DNA of 25,450 bases from SIG636 sp045537905. Lineage in GTDB: Bacteria; Bacillota; Clostridia; Oscillospirales; CAG-382. The first letter of the stretch is position 1; each line of letters opens with the position of its first letter. Of this stretch, positions 5,824 through 14,834 are shown one piece after another. A model generated the notes under the pieces. It ran no database searches. It was not told the DNA's origin and saw only the letters and a program-made list of their open reading frames with translations. The position numbers and the translations under genes are program-made. The DNA lies in assembly GCA_045537905.1 (NCBI GenBank), contig JAZSQJ010000065.1, forward strand, positions 1 through 25,450, written 5' to 3'.

Positions 5824-7326
5824 CTATTTTATACCCGTGTTGCTCTTAAGCATAACGTCGTGATAACCGCCCTCAACTATACTGGTTGCGGAAACGAGAG
5901 TTATCTTTGCGTTCTTCTGCAGGTCGGGTATATTGATAACGCCGCAGTTGCACATAGTAGAGCGAACCTTATAAAGGCTTTTGCTTACGTTGTCCTTCAG
6001 GCTGCCTGCGTAGGTAACGTAGGAGTCAACACCCTCCTCAAAGGAAAGACCGGTTTTGCCGCCAAGGTCGTAACGCTGCCAGTTGCGCGCTCTGTTACTG
6101 CCCTCGCCCCAGTATTCCTTAACGTAGGTGCCGTTGATAAACAGCTTTTCCGTAGGGCTTTCATCAAAGCGTGCAAAGTATCTGCCCAGCATAAGGAAGT
6201 CTGCACCCATTGCAAGTGCCATGGTCATATGGTAATCGTGAACTATACCGCCGTCAGAGCAGATAGGAACGTATATACCCGTCTTTTCAAAATACTCGTC
6301 TCTTGCCGCTGCTACCTCCTGGAGAGCAGTAGCCTGACCTCTGCCTATACCCTTTTGCTCTCTGGTGATACAGATGGAGCCGCCGCCGATACCAACCTTA
6401 ATAAAGTCTGCACCTGCCTCTGCAAGGAACATAAAGCCCTCACGGTCAACCACGTTACCTGCACCAACCTTAACGCTGTCACCGTACTTGGCACGGATAA
6501 AGTCAAGGGTCTTCTTTTGCCAAATCGTATAACCCTCGGAGGAGTCTATACAAAGCACGTCTGCACCTGCTTCAACCAAGGCAGGAACTCTTTCCTCGTA
6601 GTCCTTGGTGTTGATGCCTGCGCCTACTACGTAACGCTTGTTTTTATCAAGAAGCTCGTTGGGGTTTGCCTTGTGCTGGCTGTAGTCCTTACGGAATACA
6701 AGATATAAAAGCTTACCGTCGTCGGAAACGATGGGAAGCTGGTTTATCTTGTTTTCCCAAATTATATCGTTAGCTTCCTTAAGGGTAGTCGTTTCAGGCG
6801 CCGTAATAAGGGCACTGAAGGGAGTCATAAAGTCAACTACCTTAGTATCAAGCGCCATCCTGCTTACACGGTAATCACGGCTGGTTACAAGACCGAGAAG
6901 CTTGCCGTTTGCACTACCGTCCTCGGTAACGGCTATGGTATTGTGACCCGTACGCTGTACCTCGTTAAGTACGTCTGCAAGAGTTGCGTCGGGAGAAAGG
7001 TTGCTGTCGCTTACTACAAAGCCTGCCTTGTAGTTTTTAACACGGGCAACCATCGCCGCCTCATCCTCTATGGACTGGGAGCCGTATATAAAGGAGATAC
7101 CGCCTTCCTTTGCAAGAGCTATTGCCATAGTATCGTTGGAAACGCTTTGCATAATTGCGGAAACCATAGGTATGTTCATCTGAATCTCAGGAGTTTCACC
7201 CTTTTTGAACTTTACAAGAGGGGTTTTGAGAGAAACGTTTGCAGGGATACATTCCTCAGAGGTATAGCCGGGAACAAGAAGATACTCACTGAAGGTGCGA
7301 GACGGTTCTTTATAATAGTATGCCAT
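5824..7326 (-). CDS. guaB: IMP dehydrogenase
   Basis: A 500-aa IMPDH that oxidises IMP to XMP with NAD+, the committed step of GMP synthesis, as a cytoplasmic tetramer. The TIM barrel is interrupted by a CBS pair (about residues 105-215). The active-site loop GIGGGSICITREQ places the catalytic Cys at 319, followed by the phosphate-binding SDGGIVHDYH and ALAMGADFLMLGRYFA. The flap carries the Arg-Tyr pair in NWQRYDLGGK. The GIGGG/CITRE sequence differs from the common GIGPGSICTTR, placing it in a divergent bacterial IMPDH subgroup. AGGAGG lies 7 bases before the ATG at 7326. Only 20 bp separate it from glyA, so it is the second gene of a glyA-guaB operon. Confidence 0.95.
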   Translation of the reverse strand: MAYYYKEPSRTFSEYLLVPGYTSEECIPANVSLKTPLVKFKKGETPEIQMNIPMVSAIMQSVSNDTMAIALAKEGGISFIYGSQSIEDEAAMVARVKNYKAGFVVSDSNLSPDATLADVLNEVQRTGHNTIAVTEDGSANGKLLGLVTSRDYRVSRMALDTKVVDFMTPFSALITAPETTTLKEANDIIWENKINQLPIVSDDGKLLYLVFRKDYSQHKANPNELLDKNKRYVVGAGINTKDYEERVPALVEAGADVLCIDSSEGYTIWQKKTLDFIRAKYGDSVKVGAGNVVDREGFMFLAEAGADFIKVGIGGGSICITREQKGIGRGQATALQEVAAARDEYFEKTGIYVPICSDGGIVHDYHMTMALAMGADFLMLGRYFARFDESPTEKLFINGTYVKEYWGEGSNRARNWQRYDLGGKTGLSFEEGVDSYVTYAGSLKDNVSKSLYKVRSTMCNCGVINIPDLQKNAKITLVSATSIVEGGYHDVMLKSNTGIK

Positions 7327-7346
7327 ATTTTTATCCTCCTAAAAGC

Positions 7347-8579
7347 TTAATATATAGGGAACTGCTTACAAAGGGCGATAACCTCCTCGGTAACTCTGTC
7401 CTTGTTAGCATCAAAATCCTTAGCAACATCATAGATAAACTGAGCTATTTTTACCATCTCAGCCTCCTTGAAGCCACGGGAGGTTATAGCGGGAGTGCCT
7501 ATTCTTACACCGCTGGTAACCATAGGCTTCTGAGGGTCGTTGGGGATAGCGTTTTTGTTTGCGGTGATATGCACTTCGTCAAGACGGTGCTCCATCTCCT
7601 TACCCGTAAGGCCAAAGGGACGAAGGTCAAGAAGCATAAGGTGGTTATCGGTACCGCCGGAAACGAGATTGAAGCCGTGTGCCAAAAGCTCCTTTGCCAG
7701 AACGGCGGCGTTTGCCACAACCTGTCTCTGATAAGCACGGAACTCCTCGGTAAGAGCCTCGCCGAAAGCAACGCCCTTAGCGGCGATTATATGCATAAGG
7801 GGACCGCCCTGTGTACCGGGGAATATCGCTTTATCTATAAGCTTAGCATACTGCTCCTTACAAAGGATAAGACCGCCGCGGGGTCCGCGGAGAGTTTTAT
7901 GGGTCGTACTGGTAACAACGTCTGCATAAGGAACGGGAGAGGGATGAACGCCTGCGGCAACAAGACCTGCAATGTGTGCCATATCTACCATAAGGATAGC
8001 GCCTACAGCGTCAGCTATCTCTCTGCAACGCTTGAAATCAATAACACGGGGATATGCACTTGCACCAACGAGGATAAGCTTAGGCTTATGCTTAAGAGCA
8101 AGCTCATACATAACGTCATAGTCAATACGCTGGGTCTCAGCGTTAACGCCGTAAGGAACTATGTTGAAGTATTTACCGGAAATGTTTACGGGCGAGCCGT
8201 GAGAAAGGTGACCACCGTGAGCAAGGCTCATAGAAAGAACCGTATCGCCGGGAGAAAGAAATGCCAAAAACGCCGCAAGGTTAGCGTTGGCACCGCTGTG
8301 AGGCTGAACATTAGCGTGCTCTGCACCGAAAAGCGCCTTTGCACGGTTTCTTGCTATGTCCTCAACCTTGTCAACACACTGACAGCCGCCGTAGTATCTG
8401 GCACCGGGATAACCCTCGGCATACTTGTTGGTAAGCACAGTGCCTGCGGCAAGAAGAACGCCCTTGGAAACGATGTTTTCAGAAGCGATAAGCTCAATAT
8501 TATGCTGCTGTCTCTCAAGCTCCAGATTACACGCCTCATGCATTTCAGGATCAAAAATTTTAAGCTCGTCAAAAAACAT
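7347..8579 (-). CDS. glyA: Serine hydroxymethyltransferase
   Basis: A 410-aa PLP enzyme interconverting serine and glycine while loading one-carbon units onto tetrahydrofolate. Typical motifs are ELIASENIVSKGVLLAAGTVL near the N-terminus, EGYPGARYYGGCQCVD, VDMAHIAGLVAAG and the PLP lysine K228 in STTHKTLRGPRGG. The ATG at 8579 (MFFDELKIFD) is preferred over an upstream in-frame start at 8648 because GGGAGG lies 6 bases before it and the promoter is in between. One-carbon units made here feed purine synthesis, which fits its operon partner guaB. Confidence 0.96.
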   Translation of the reverse strand: MFFDELKIFDPEMHEACNLELERQQHNIELIASENIVSKGVLLAAGTVLTNKYAEGYPGARYYGGCQCVDKVEDIARNRAKALFGAEHANVQPHSGANANLAAFLAFLSPGDTVLSMSLAHGGHLSHGSPVNISGKYFNIVPYGVNAETQRIDYDVMYELALKHKPKLILVGASAYPRVIDFKRCREIADAVGAILMVDMAHIAGLVAAGVHPSPVPYADVVTSTTHKTLRGPRGGLILCKEQYAKLIDKAIFPGTQGGPLMHIIAAKGVAFGEALTEEFRAYQRQVVANAAVLAKELLAHGFNLVSGGTDNHLMLLDLRPFGLTGKEMEHRLDEVHITANKNAIPNDPQKPMVTSGVRIGTPAITSRGFKEAEMVKIAQFIYDVAKDFDANKDRVTEEVIALCKQFPIY

Positions 8580-8619
8580 TTCAAACCTCCCGATCATATC
8601 ACAACAAACTATTTTAGAC

Positions 8620-8648
8620 ATTTTAACACAAACACTTGAATAAGTCAA
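8620..8648 (-). promoter_or_regulatory. Promoter of glyA-guaB
   Basis: TTGACT (8648-8643), 17-bp spacer, TAAAAT (8625-8620) on the minus strand. The predicted leader is only about 34 nt, so no riboswitch fits. Confidence 0.75.
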
Positions 8649-8682
8649 TAAATTTCCCGCTTAAGATATTGTAAAAAGCAAC

Positions 8683-8724
8683 AAAAAGGTGCTGTAAAAA
8701 ACACATTTTTTTTACAACACCTTT
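8683..8724 (-). terminator. Terminator of the InlB-repeat dockerin gene
   Basis: AAAGGTG/CACCTTT, one mismatch, then TGTAAAAAA/TTTTTTACA. The minus-strand product ends in CACCTTTTTG. It lies 20 bp after the gene. Confidence 0.85.
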
Positions 8725-8743
8725 ATTATTAACAGATTTTGTA

Positions 8744-10318
8744 TTAGAGGTTGGGAATTATGCCTGCATCATATTTCAGCACGTTGGATGCGTCAAGGTT
8801 ATTGATTTTGCCGTCCCTGTTTACGTCGGAAAAATCCATGGCAATATCCGAATCGCCGTATATACCCGCATCATACTTAAGCAAAGAGGATGCGTCAAGG
8901 TTGTTTACCTCGCCGTCGAAGTTAACGTCACCGAATATACCGCTAAGCTCATAAATGGCGGTAACTGTGATATTGCTTGTAACCTCGGAAAAGTCTACGT
9001 CCCAGCCCGTGAAGGTATAGCCTTTAACCTCGGGCGCTTCGGGAGCGGTTGCGGCTTCGTCGTGCTTTACGTATACGGTTTCTATGCTTACACCGTTCAT
9101 ACCTACAAACTCTACGCTGTGACCGTAGATTGCGGTAACGGTGGTCTCTGCCTTGATTTCATTAAACTCCTTGTCCCAACCGATGAAGACGTAACCCTCT
9201 ATCTCGGGAGCATCAGGTGCAACAGCCGAATAGCCGTAAGCAACAGACTCGTTCTTAAGGGTCTCGCCGTTTTTGCCTATAAAGCTTACCGTATACCTGT
9301 TAATTTGGTAAATGGTAGTAATATCCGTATCTGCGGTTATTACGTCATAAGCCTTGTTCCAGCCCATAAAGGTATAACCCTCTATAACAGGAGCCTCGGG
9401 CGGGGTTGCGGCAGAGCCGTGGATAACGGTCTCGGTCTTAAGAATTTCACCTCTTAAGCAGAGGAAGTTTACGGTGTACTTGCTTATTTCGTAAATAGCC
9501 GTAACTGTAAGGTCGGAGGTAATACGGTCAAAGCTCTTGTCCCAGCCCTTGAAGGTGTAGCCCTCAACCTTAAGCGCTGTAGGCGCAACAGCGGCTTCAC
9601 CGTATGCAACGGGGCCGTTTTGAAGCACCTCACCGCCAAAGCCGATAAAGGTTACGGTAAATACCTTTGCACTGTACTGAGCTTTTACCGTAAGGTCAGC
9701 CGTTACGTTGTCAAACGCCCTGTCCCAGCCTGCAAAATCCATACCCTCAACCACAGGAGCCTCGGGAGCCGTTGCAGCACCGCCTGCTTTAACGTCTTCA
9801 GTCTTTAATACCTTGCCGTCCTTATCAAAAAAGGTAACGGTATAGGTCTTATACTCAAACTTTACGTCAACGTTGCCGTCTTCTTGAGAGCCTAAGCTCT
9901 GACTGCCGTCAGTAACGTTCCACTCAGCGGCAAAAACATCCTCAGAGCTGATGGCAGCACCGCTTGCTATATTGTAGGTTCCTTGGAAAATCTGTCTCAC
10001 TTCATTAATGGCAGAAACCGAAGCAAAAACGATGGAAACGCCCTCTACGCCGTCCCTGGAATAGCTTTCGTTAAGTACAGCGTTGGGAAGATTACCTACC
10101 ACGCCGCTGCCGGGAACGTAAGTAAGGTTGTCACTGGTGCTTATAACTATTTTACCGCTGTTGATATTTGCAGGTGAATACGCCGTAACGGTCGCCGTGC
10201 CATCACCGTTATCAAACACATTAAGCTCGTAGGTTATATAGTCCACAGCCTCTGCAGGTACGCAAACCAGACTCATACAAAAAACAAAAGCCATAACAAT
10301 TGATAGCAGTTTTTTCAT
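8744..10318 (-). CDS. Secreted InlB-type repeat protein with C-terminal dockerin-like domain
   Basis: A 524-aa exported protein. The signal peptide MKKLLSIVMAFVFCMSLVCVPAEA is followed by a region (about 25-150) of beta-strand character that vaguely resembles a cohesin-like or sugar-binding sandwich. Five tandem InlB B-repeats of about 58 aa (Listeria-Bacteroides type) start near residues 158, 219, 277, 335 and 393, each with V.F....G....E.V and EGYTF.GWD. The tail (457-524) is a pair of dockerin EF-hand-like loops, GDVNFDGEVNNLD and SDVNRDGKINNLD, each followed by LKYDAGI. No catalytic domain is seen, so a surface attachment or scaffolding role is inferred. GGAG lies 8 bases before the ATG. 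It has its own promoter (10349-10377) and terminator. Confidence 0.85.
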   Translation of the reverse strand: MKKLLSIVMAFVFCMSLVCVPAEAVDYITYELNVFDNGDGTATVTAYSPANINSGKIVISTSDNLTYVPGSGVVGNLPNAVLNESYSRDGVEGVSIVFASVSAINEVRQIFQGTYNIASGAAISSEDVFAAEWNVTDGSQSLGSQEDGNVDVKFEYKTYTVTFFDKDGKVLKTEDVKAGGAATAPEAPVVEGMDFAGWDRAFDNVTADLTVKAQYSAKVFTVTFIGFGGEVLQNGPVAYGEAAVAPTALKVEGYTFKGWDKSFDRITSDLTVTAIYEISKYTVNFLCLRGEILKTETVIHGSAATPPEAPVIEGYTFMGWNKAYDVITADTDITTIYQINRYTVSFIGKNGETLKNESVAYGYSAVAPDAPEIEGYVFIGWDKEFNEIKAETTVTAIYGHSVEFVGMNGVSIETVYVKHDEAATAPEAPEVKGYTFTGWDVDFSEVTSNITVTAIYELSGIFGDVNFDGEVNNLDASSLLKYDAGIYGDSDIAMDFSDVNRDGKINNLDASNVLKYDAGIIPNL

Positions 10319-10348
10319 ATATGTTTCTCCTTATTTGTTATTAAAATT

Positions 10349-10377
10349 AGTTTATCACAAGAAAAAACAATTGTCAA
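10349..10377 (-). promoter_or_regulatory. Promoter of the InlB-repeat dockerin gene
   Basis: TTGACA (10377-10372), 17-bp spacer, TAAACT (10354-10349) on the minus strand, about 30 bp before the start codon. Confidence 0.7.
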
Positions 10378-10379
10378 TC

Positions 10380-10406
10380 CCCGCCGCTAACTCTGTTAGT
10401 GGCGGG
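10380..10406 (-). terminator. Hairpin ending the ABC exporter operon
   Basis: CCCGCC/GGCGGG, one mismatch, CTAAC/GTTAG, 3-base loop, 14 bp past the stop at 10421. The T-run is missing on the minus strand, and the hairpin almost touches the next promoter's -35 box. Termination may therefore be incomplete. Confidence 0.6.
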
Positions 10407-10420
10407 AACTGACAAAAAGC

Positions 10421-12415
10421 TTAGTCTAATTCTTTTAAGCCTGTATACAGCTCATAGTACCTGCCCTTCATCGCAAGAAGCTCGTCGTGGTCGCCACGCT
10501 CGATTATCTCGCCCTTCTCAAGCACCATTATGGCGTTGGAGTTGCGTACCGTTGACAGCCTGTGTGCTATTACGAAGGTGGTTCTGTCCTCCATAAGGGC
10601 GTCCATTCCCTTTTCTATATGACGCTCGGTTCTGGTATCGACGGAGCTGGTTGCCTCGTCCAGGACAAGAATAGGCGCTTTGCTCAGGGCGGCACGGGCT
10701 ATATTAAGAAGCTGTCTCTGACCTTGGGAAAGGTTTGCACCGTCCCCCTCTATCATAGTATCGTAGCCGTGCTCAAGCCTCTTAATAAAGCTGTGGGCAG
10801 AGGCGGTCTTTGCCGCCTGTACAACCTCCTCGTCCGTTGCGTCGGGTCTGCCGTAACGGATGTTGTCACGGACCGTGCCCGTAAACAGGTGGGTGTCCTG
10901 CAGTACCATTGCAATGTTACGGCGGAGCACGTCACGCTTGATGTCCTTAATGTCTACACCGTCTATGGTTATACTGCCGCTTTGGATATCGTAAAAACGG
11001 CTAAGCAGATTGGTTACCGTGGTTTTACCTGCACCGGTGGAGCCTACAAAGGCTATCTTCTGACCCGGCTTTGCGTAAAGGGATATATTCTTAAGCACGG
11101 TTTTTTCGGGAACGTAGCCAAAGCATACGTCCTTAAGGACTATATGCCCCTTTATACCGTCGGGCTCCATATCCGTTGCGGTTTCAGCATCGGGAGTCTC
11201 GGAAGGAACGTCCATAACCTTAAACACCCTCTCCGCACCTGCCAGAGCGGAGAAAATATTTGACATTTGCATAGATATTTCGTTAATAGGTCTGGCAAAC
11301 TGATTTGCAAAGCCTACAAACACCGTAAGACCGCCAACGGTAAGCGCCATTGCACTGGTCCCGGCGATATCACCGGTAAGGGTGAGGTAGCAAAGGATGC
11401 CTCCTACGCCTGCGGTTATGGCATAGCTTAGCTTGCTGATATTGCCCATTACGGGGCCCATTATGCCGCCGAAGAACATAGCGCTGGTTTGCTTCTTTTT
11501 AAGGTCGTTGTTAAGCAGGCGGAACTCCTCTACACACTCGTCCTCGTGGTTGAACACCTTTATTACCTTTTGGCCCGTAACGCTTTCCTCAATATAGCCG
11601 TTTACAGAGCCAAGAGCGGCTTGCTGTGCCACGTAGTACTTACTGCTGCGCTTTGCTATGCTTGCACCGCCAAAGGCAAAGACGGGGATAAATACTATGG
11701 TTACCACGGAGAGGATGGGGTTTACGTAAAACATAAGGAACATAGTGCCTATAAGGGTTATTACGCCGGAAACAAGGCTTACCGCAGTGGAGTCAAACAT
11801 TACTGCCACGTTGTCCACGTCGTTGGTAAAACGGCTCATAGTTTCACCCGTGGTGCTGGAGTCGTGGAAGCTGAGAGGCAGGGTTTGCACCTTGCGGAAT
11901 AAATCGTTACGCATACGCTGGATTGCACCCTGGGATATCCTTATAAGCAGTCGGCTTTGGATATAGGTGCAGACTATGGATATAACGTATATGCTTGCCA
12001 GTACCAGGATGCCCGTCAGCAGATAGCTTACCGTTTCCGACACCCCGGGAGACAGGAACTTGTCTGTAACAGGCATAAGCAGCTCTATGGCGCCGTTTAT
12101 TATTTTATCTGCAAAATCCTGCTTATCGGAAACAACACCCGACACCTTATCAATTATGGGAGACAGCATATAGGAGCCAAGGAGTCCTGCCGCCGTAGAA
12201 AAGGCAAGGCAGGTAAATACAAACACAAAATGCAGCTTGTAGGGTGCCAGGTATTTAAGCAGCCTTTTTATGGTTCCCTTGGAGCTGCGGGGCTTAGCGG
12301 AAGGACCTCTTCCTCTGCCGGGGCCCCCTCTGCCGGGACCGCCCATGCCTCTTTTCCCATCACCTTTACTGCCGAAGCTATATCTCTTTTGAAGCTCTTC
12401 TATGGGTCTTATCAT
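10421..12415 (-). CDS. Heterodimeric ABC exporter subunit, catalytic-site half
   Basis: A 664-aa permease-ATPase fusion of the type IV exporter class (TM287/288, BmrCD, LmrCD relatives), expected in the inner membrane exporting drugs or lipids. An unusual Gly/Arg-rich N-terminal tail (about 20-40, GGPGRGGPGRGRG) precedes six membrane segments. The ATPase domain has Walker A GSTGAGKTT (458-466), signature LSQGQ (562-566, non-canonical), Walker B LVLDEATSSVD with catalytic E587, and H618 in the switch loop. The weak signature here and the weak Walker B in the partner (12417-14180) fall in the same composite site, as expected for this heterodimer. The ATG at 12415 has GGAGG 9 bases upstream and begins 1 base after the partner's stop codon, so the two are coupled. 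Confidence 0.93.
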   Translation of the reverse strand: MIRPIEELQKRYSFGSKGDGKRGMGGPGRGGPGRGRGPSAKPRSSKGTIKRLLKYLAPYKLHFVFVFTCLAFSTAAGLLGSYMLSPIIDKVSGVVSDKQDFADKIINGAIELLMPVTDKFLSPGVSETVSYLLTGILVLASIYVISIVCTYIQSRLLIRISQGAIQRMRNDLFRKVQTLPLSFHDSSTTGETMSRFTNDVDNVAVMFDSTAVSLVSGVITLIGTMFLMFYVNPILSVVTIVFIPVFAFGGASIAKRSSKYYVAQQAALGSVNGYIEESVTGQKVIKVFNHEDECVEEFRLLNNDLKKKQTSAMFFGGIMGPVMGNISKLSYAITAGVGGILCYLTLTGDIAGTSAMALTVGGLTVFVGFANQFARPINEISMQMSNIFSALAGAERVFKVMDVPSETPDAETATDMEPDGIKGHIVLKDVCFGYVPEKTVLKNISLYAKPGQKIAFVGSTGAGKTTVTNLLSRFYDIQSGSITIDGVDIKDIKRDVLRRNIAMVLQDTHLFTGTVRDNIRYGRPDATDEEVVQAAKTASAHSFIKRLEHGYDTMIEGDGANLSQGQRQLLNIARAALSKAPILVLDEATSSVDTRTERHIEKGMDALMEDRTTFVIAHRLSTVRNSNAIMVLEKGEIIERGDHDELLAMKGRYYELYTGLKELD

Positions 12416-12416
12416 A

Positions 12417-14180
12417 TTATATAGCCTCCTTTGCATCGGTTTGGGAGAAGAATATCTCACGGTATTCCTCGTTGCTCTTTACCAATTGCTCGTGGTTGCC
12501 CACGCCTGTAATTTTGCCGTCGTTCATAACTATTATCATATCCGCATCCATAACGGAGCTGATGCGCTGAGCTATTATAAGCTTGGTAGAGCCCTTAAGG
12601 TCGGTACGGAACGCCTCTCTTATCTGCGCCTCGGTGGCGGTATCAACCGCACTGGTGGAGTCGTCCAGTATTAATATCTTTGGCTTTTTAAGCAGAGCAC
12701 GGGCTATACACAGACGCTGCTTCTGTCCGCCGGAAACGTTAAGACCGCCCTGTACGAGGTCTGCCTTGTAGCCGCCATCCATTTCCGTAACGAAGCCGTC
12801 TGCCTGAGCCTGCTTTGCCGCTTGTTTTATCTCCTCGTCGGTGGCGTCGCCGTCACCCCAGCGGAGATTGTCCTCTACGGTACCCGAGAAAAGCAGGTTC
12901 TTTTGCAGTACCATACCTATACCGTCGCGCAGGGAAACCAGATTGTAGTCCCTTACGTCTACGCCGTCGATAAGCACCGCACCCTCGTCCGCATCGTAAA
13001 GACGGGGGATAAGGGATACAAGGGTGGTTTTGCCGCAGCCTGTAGAGCCGATTATGCCTACCGTTGAGCCTGCGGGTATATTAAGGTCGATGCCGTCCAG
13101 CACCTTGTCCTCGCTGTTTTTGTAGTAACGGAAGGACACGTTTTTGAACACTATCTCGCCCTTGGTTACGGTACAGTCCTTGTGCTTTGCCTCTGTATCG
13201 CTTATATCAGGCTCCTCGTCAAGGATGGCCGCCACACGCTTTGAGGATGCAAGGGCGCGGGAGGTGGAGATAAACAGCATAGTTACCATCATAAGAGACA
13301 TAAGTATCTGGTTGATATAGGTAATAAACGCCGCAAAATCACCGGGCTCCATACCTATACTGCCGTTTATAAAATCTATTACCTGATTACCGCCAAGCCA
13401 TAAAACCGTAAGGATGGTGCCGTTCATAATCAGCATCATCAGAGGCTGCATAAATATCATTACGTTCATTGCAGACAAACCCGCCTGCTTAAGGTTTTCG
13501 CTGGCATCGTAAAACTTGGCGTTTTCCCTCTCCTCGCTGACGAAGGATTTTACCACCCTTACGTTGGTAAGGTTTTCCTGCACCGTGTTATTGAGGGCGT
13601 CTATCTTGCCCTGCATTTTTTCAAAACGGGGGAAGCCCTTTTTTATAACCACAAAGATTACCAGAAGCATAAGCGGAACAACCACCAGCAATATCCTTGC
13701 AAGGCTGGCGTTGGTGCGTATTGCCATTATTACCGCACCTATGAGCATACCGGGGGAACGGAGAAACATACGAAGCAGCATATTTACAAAGTTTTGCAAT
13801 TGGGTGATATCGTTGGTGAGTCTTGTTATAAGGGAGCCTGTACGGAATTTGTCGATATTTGCAAAGGAAAAGCTTTGGATTTTGGTGTACGCATCCATAC
13901 GCAAATCCGATGCAAAGCCTACCGACGCCTTTGCTCCGAAATAGGCACCGCCAACACCGCCAATAAGCATAAGCAAAGCCGTTACGCCCATAAGCAGCAG
14001 CATTGCAACGATGTACCACACACCGCTGCCTATCGCTGCCTCGGTGCCTATACCGTTGTTGATAATGGTACCAAGCATTTTGGGAAACAGTACCTCGCCC
14101 ACTACCTCTACTATCATACACAAGGGTCCCAGGATAAAGCTCCATTTATAGGGTTTTACATATTTCATCCATCTTTTCAA
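12417..14180 (-). CDS. Heterodimeric ABC exporter subunit, degenerate-site half
   Basis: A 587-aa permease-ATPase fusion forming the exporter with the next gene. Six membrane segments fill residues 15-310. Walker A is GSTGCGKTT (378-386) and the signature is canonical VSGGQ (482-486). However, Walker B reads LILDDSTSAVD, with D507 where the catalytic Glu should be, and the switch loop has Gln538 (IIAQRIS) in place of His. These are the hallmark substitutions of the degenerate subunit in TM287-like exporters. The TTG at 14180 is taken as start because AAGGAGG lies 8 bases before it; the ATG four codons later would be too distant. It lies 13 bp after marR and 1 bp before its partner gene. Confidence 0.92.
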   Translation of the reverse strand: MKRWMKYVKPYKWSFILGPLCMIVEVVGEVLFPKMLGTIINNGIGTEAAIGSGVWYIVAMLLLMGVTALLMLIGGVGGAYFGAKASVGFASDLRMDAYTKIQSFSFANIDKFRTGSLITRLTNDITQLQNFVNMLLRMFLRSPGMLIGAVIMAIRTNASLARILLVVVPLMLLVIFVVIKKGFPRFEKMQGKIDALNNTVQENLTNVRVVKSFVSEERENAKFYDASENLKQAGLSAMNVMIFMQPLMMLIMNGTILTVLWLGGNQVIDFINGSIGMEPGDFAAFITYINQILMSLMMVTMLFISTSRALASSKRVAAILDEEPDISDTEAKHKDCTVTKGEIVFKNVSFRYYKNSEDKVLDGIDLNIPAGSTVGIIGSTGCGKTTLVSLIPRLYDADEGAVLIDGVDVRDYNLVSLRDGIGMVLQKNLLFSGTVEDNLRWGDGDATDEEIKQAAKQAQADGFVTEMDGGYKADLVQGGLNVSGGQKQRLCIARALLKKPKILILDDSTSAVDTATEAQIREAFRTDLKGSTKLIIAQRISSVMDADMIIVMNDGKITGVGNHEQLVKSNEEYREIFFSQTDAKEAI

Positions 14181-14193
14181 CGCCTTGTCCTCC

Positions 14194-14640
14194 TTACATT
14201 GATTTCAAATTATCTTGCATTTTCTCAAAACAGTATATGAAGCTTTCCAGCGTTTGCTCATCTATACCGTCAAACATCGCCTTATCTATCTCCATAAACA
14301 CCTTCCTGGATTGCTCTGCAAGAGCGCAGCCCTTGTCGCTTACCCTTATCTCCTTAACACGGCTGTCCTCCGCCGAGGAAGTGCGGGTAATAAGCTCCAG
14401 CTCCTCCAGCTTGCTCAGTGCTACGGCTACTGCCGCAGGACTTATCTCCAGCTCCTTAGCCAGGGTCTTTTGGGACACGGCTTTATCCTTCCTGTAAAGC
14501 AGCATAAGCATACGGTGCTGACTGCGGTGGAGTCCGAAGCGTACCGCCTTTCGGTCAAATACACAGCGATGCAATCTTTCCGTGTGGATAAACAGCTTTA
14601 TAGCCTTATCAAGAGTGTTTTCGTTTTTTTTATTTTCCAA
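14194..14640 (-). CDS. MarR-family transcriptional regulator
   Basis: A 148-aa winged-helix repressor, first gene of the exporter operon. The HTH is VSQKTLAKELEISPAAVAVALSKLEELELI and the wing is RTSSAEDSRVKEIRVSDKG, both classic MarR. Helices at both ends would make the dimer. The start is taken as the TTG at 14640 (MENKKNENT), 7 bases after GGAGGG; a TTG two codons upstream is possible but too close to that site. A palindrome over its promoter suggests autoregulation, with release of the operon when an exported compound binds. The ligand is unknown. Confidence 0.9.
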   Translation of the reverse strand: MENKKNENTLDKAIKLFIHTERLHRCVFDRKAVRFGLHRSQHRMLMLLYRKDKAVSQKTLAKELEISPAAVAVALSKLEELELITRTSSAEDSRVKEIRVSDKGCALAEQSRKVFMEIDKAMFDGIDEQTLESFIYCFEKMQDNLKSM

Positions 14641-14673
14641 GCACAAGCCCTCCTTCTGATAAAGATTAACTAC

Positions 14674-14720
14674 TTAACAATTAACTTGTTAATTATATAT
14701 GCAACTACCCCGTTTGTCAA
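14674..14720 (-). promoter_or_regulatory. Promoter and palindromic operator of the marR-ABC-ABC operon
   Basis: Perfect consensus promoter on the minus strand: TTGACA (14720-14715), 17-bp spacer, TATAAT (14697-14692). Directly after it is TTAACAA, five bases, TTGTTAA (14692-14674), a perfect 7-bp inverted repeat running from the -10 box over the transcription start. This is where a MarR dimer would block initiation. Binding by the MarR encoded downstream is inferred. Confidence 0.75.
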
Positions 14721-14774
14721 TACTTTATACAAAAAAGTCCATACTGTTTCATTGATGAAAAGACTTAAATACAA

Positions 14775-14811
14775 CTCCCCCGAATAAGACTAAAATTCTT
14801 ATCCGAGGGAG
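14775..14811 (-). terminator. Hairpin terminator after the ABC-2/pyridoxamine kinase operon
   Basis: The outer stem CTCCC/GGGAG continues inward through CG and ATAAG/CTTAT with small mismatches. On the minus strand it is followed by TTGTATTT. It lies about 90 bp after the kinase gene. Confidence 0.65.
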
Positions 14812-14834
14812 ATTTCCAATATAAATGCCTTTGG

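Noticed and set aside
5812..6708. Plus-strand open frame of 298 codons opposite guaB
   Set aside because: Antisense shadow of a clear IMP dehydrogenase gene; no ribosome binding site.
7320..8639. Long open frame on the plus strand (439 codons) opposite glyA
   Set aside because: It mirrors the glyA codons, has no ribosome binding site or family resemblance, and glyA is unmistakable.
8744..10318. Five internal repeats as a CRISPR-like or DNA-level repeat array
   Set aside because: They are diverged protein repeats (InlB type) with a period of about 58 codons, without identical DNA repeats or unique spacers.
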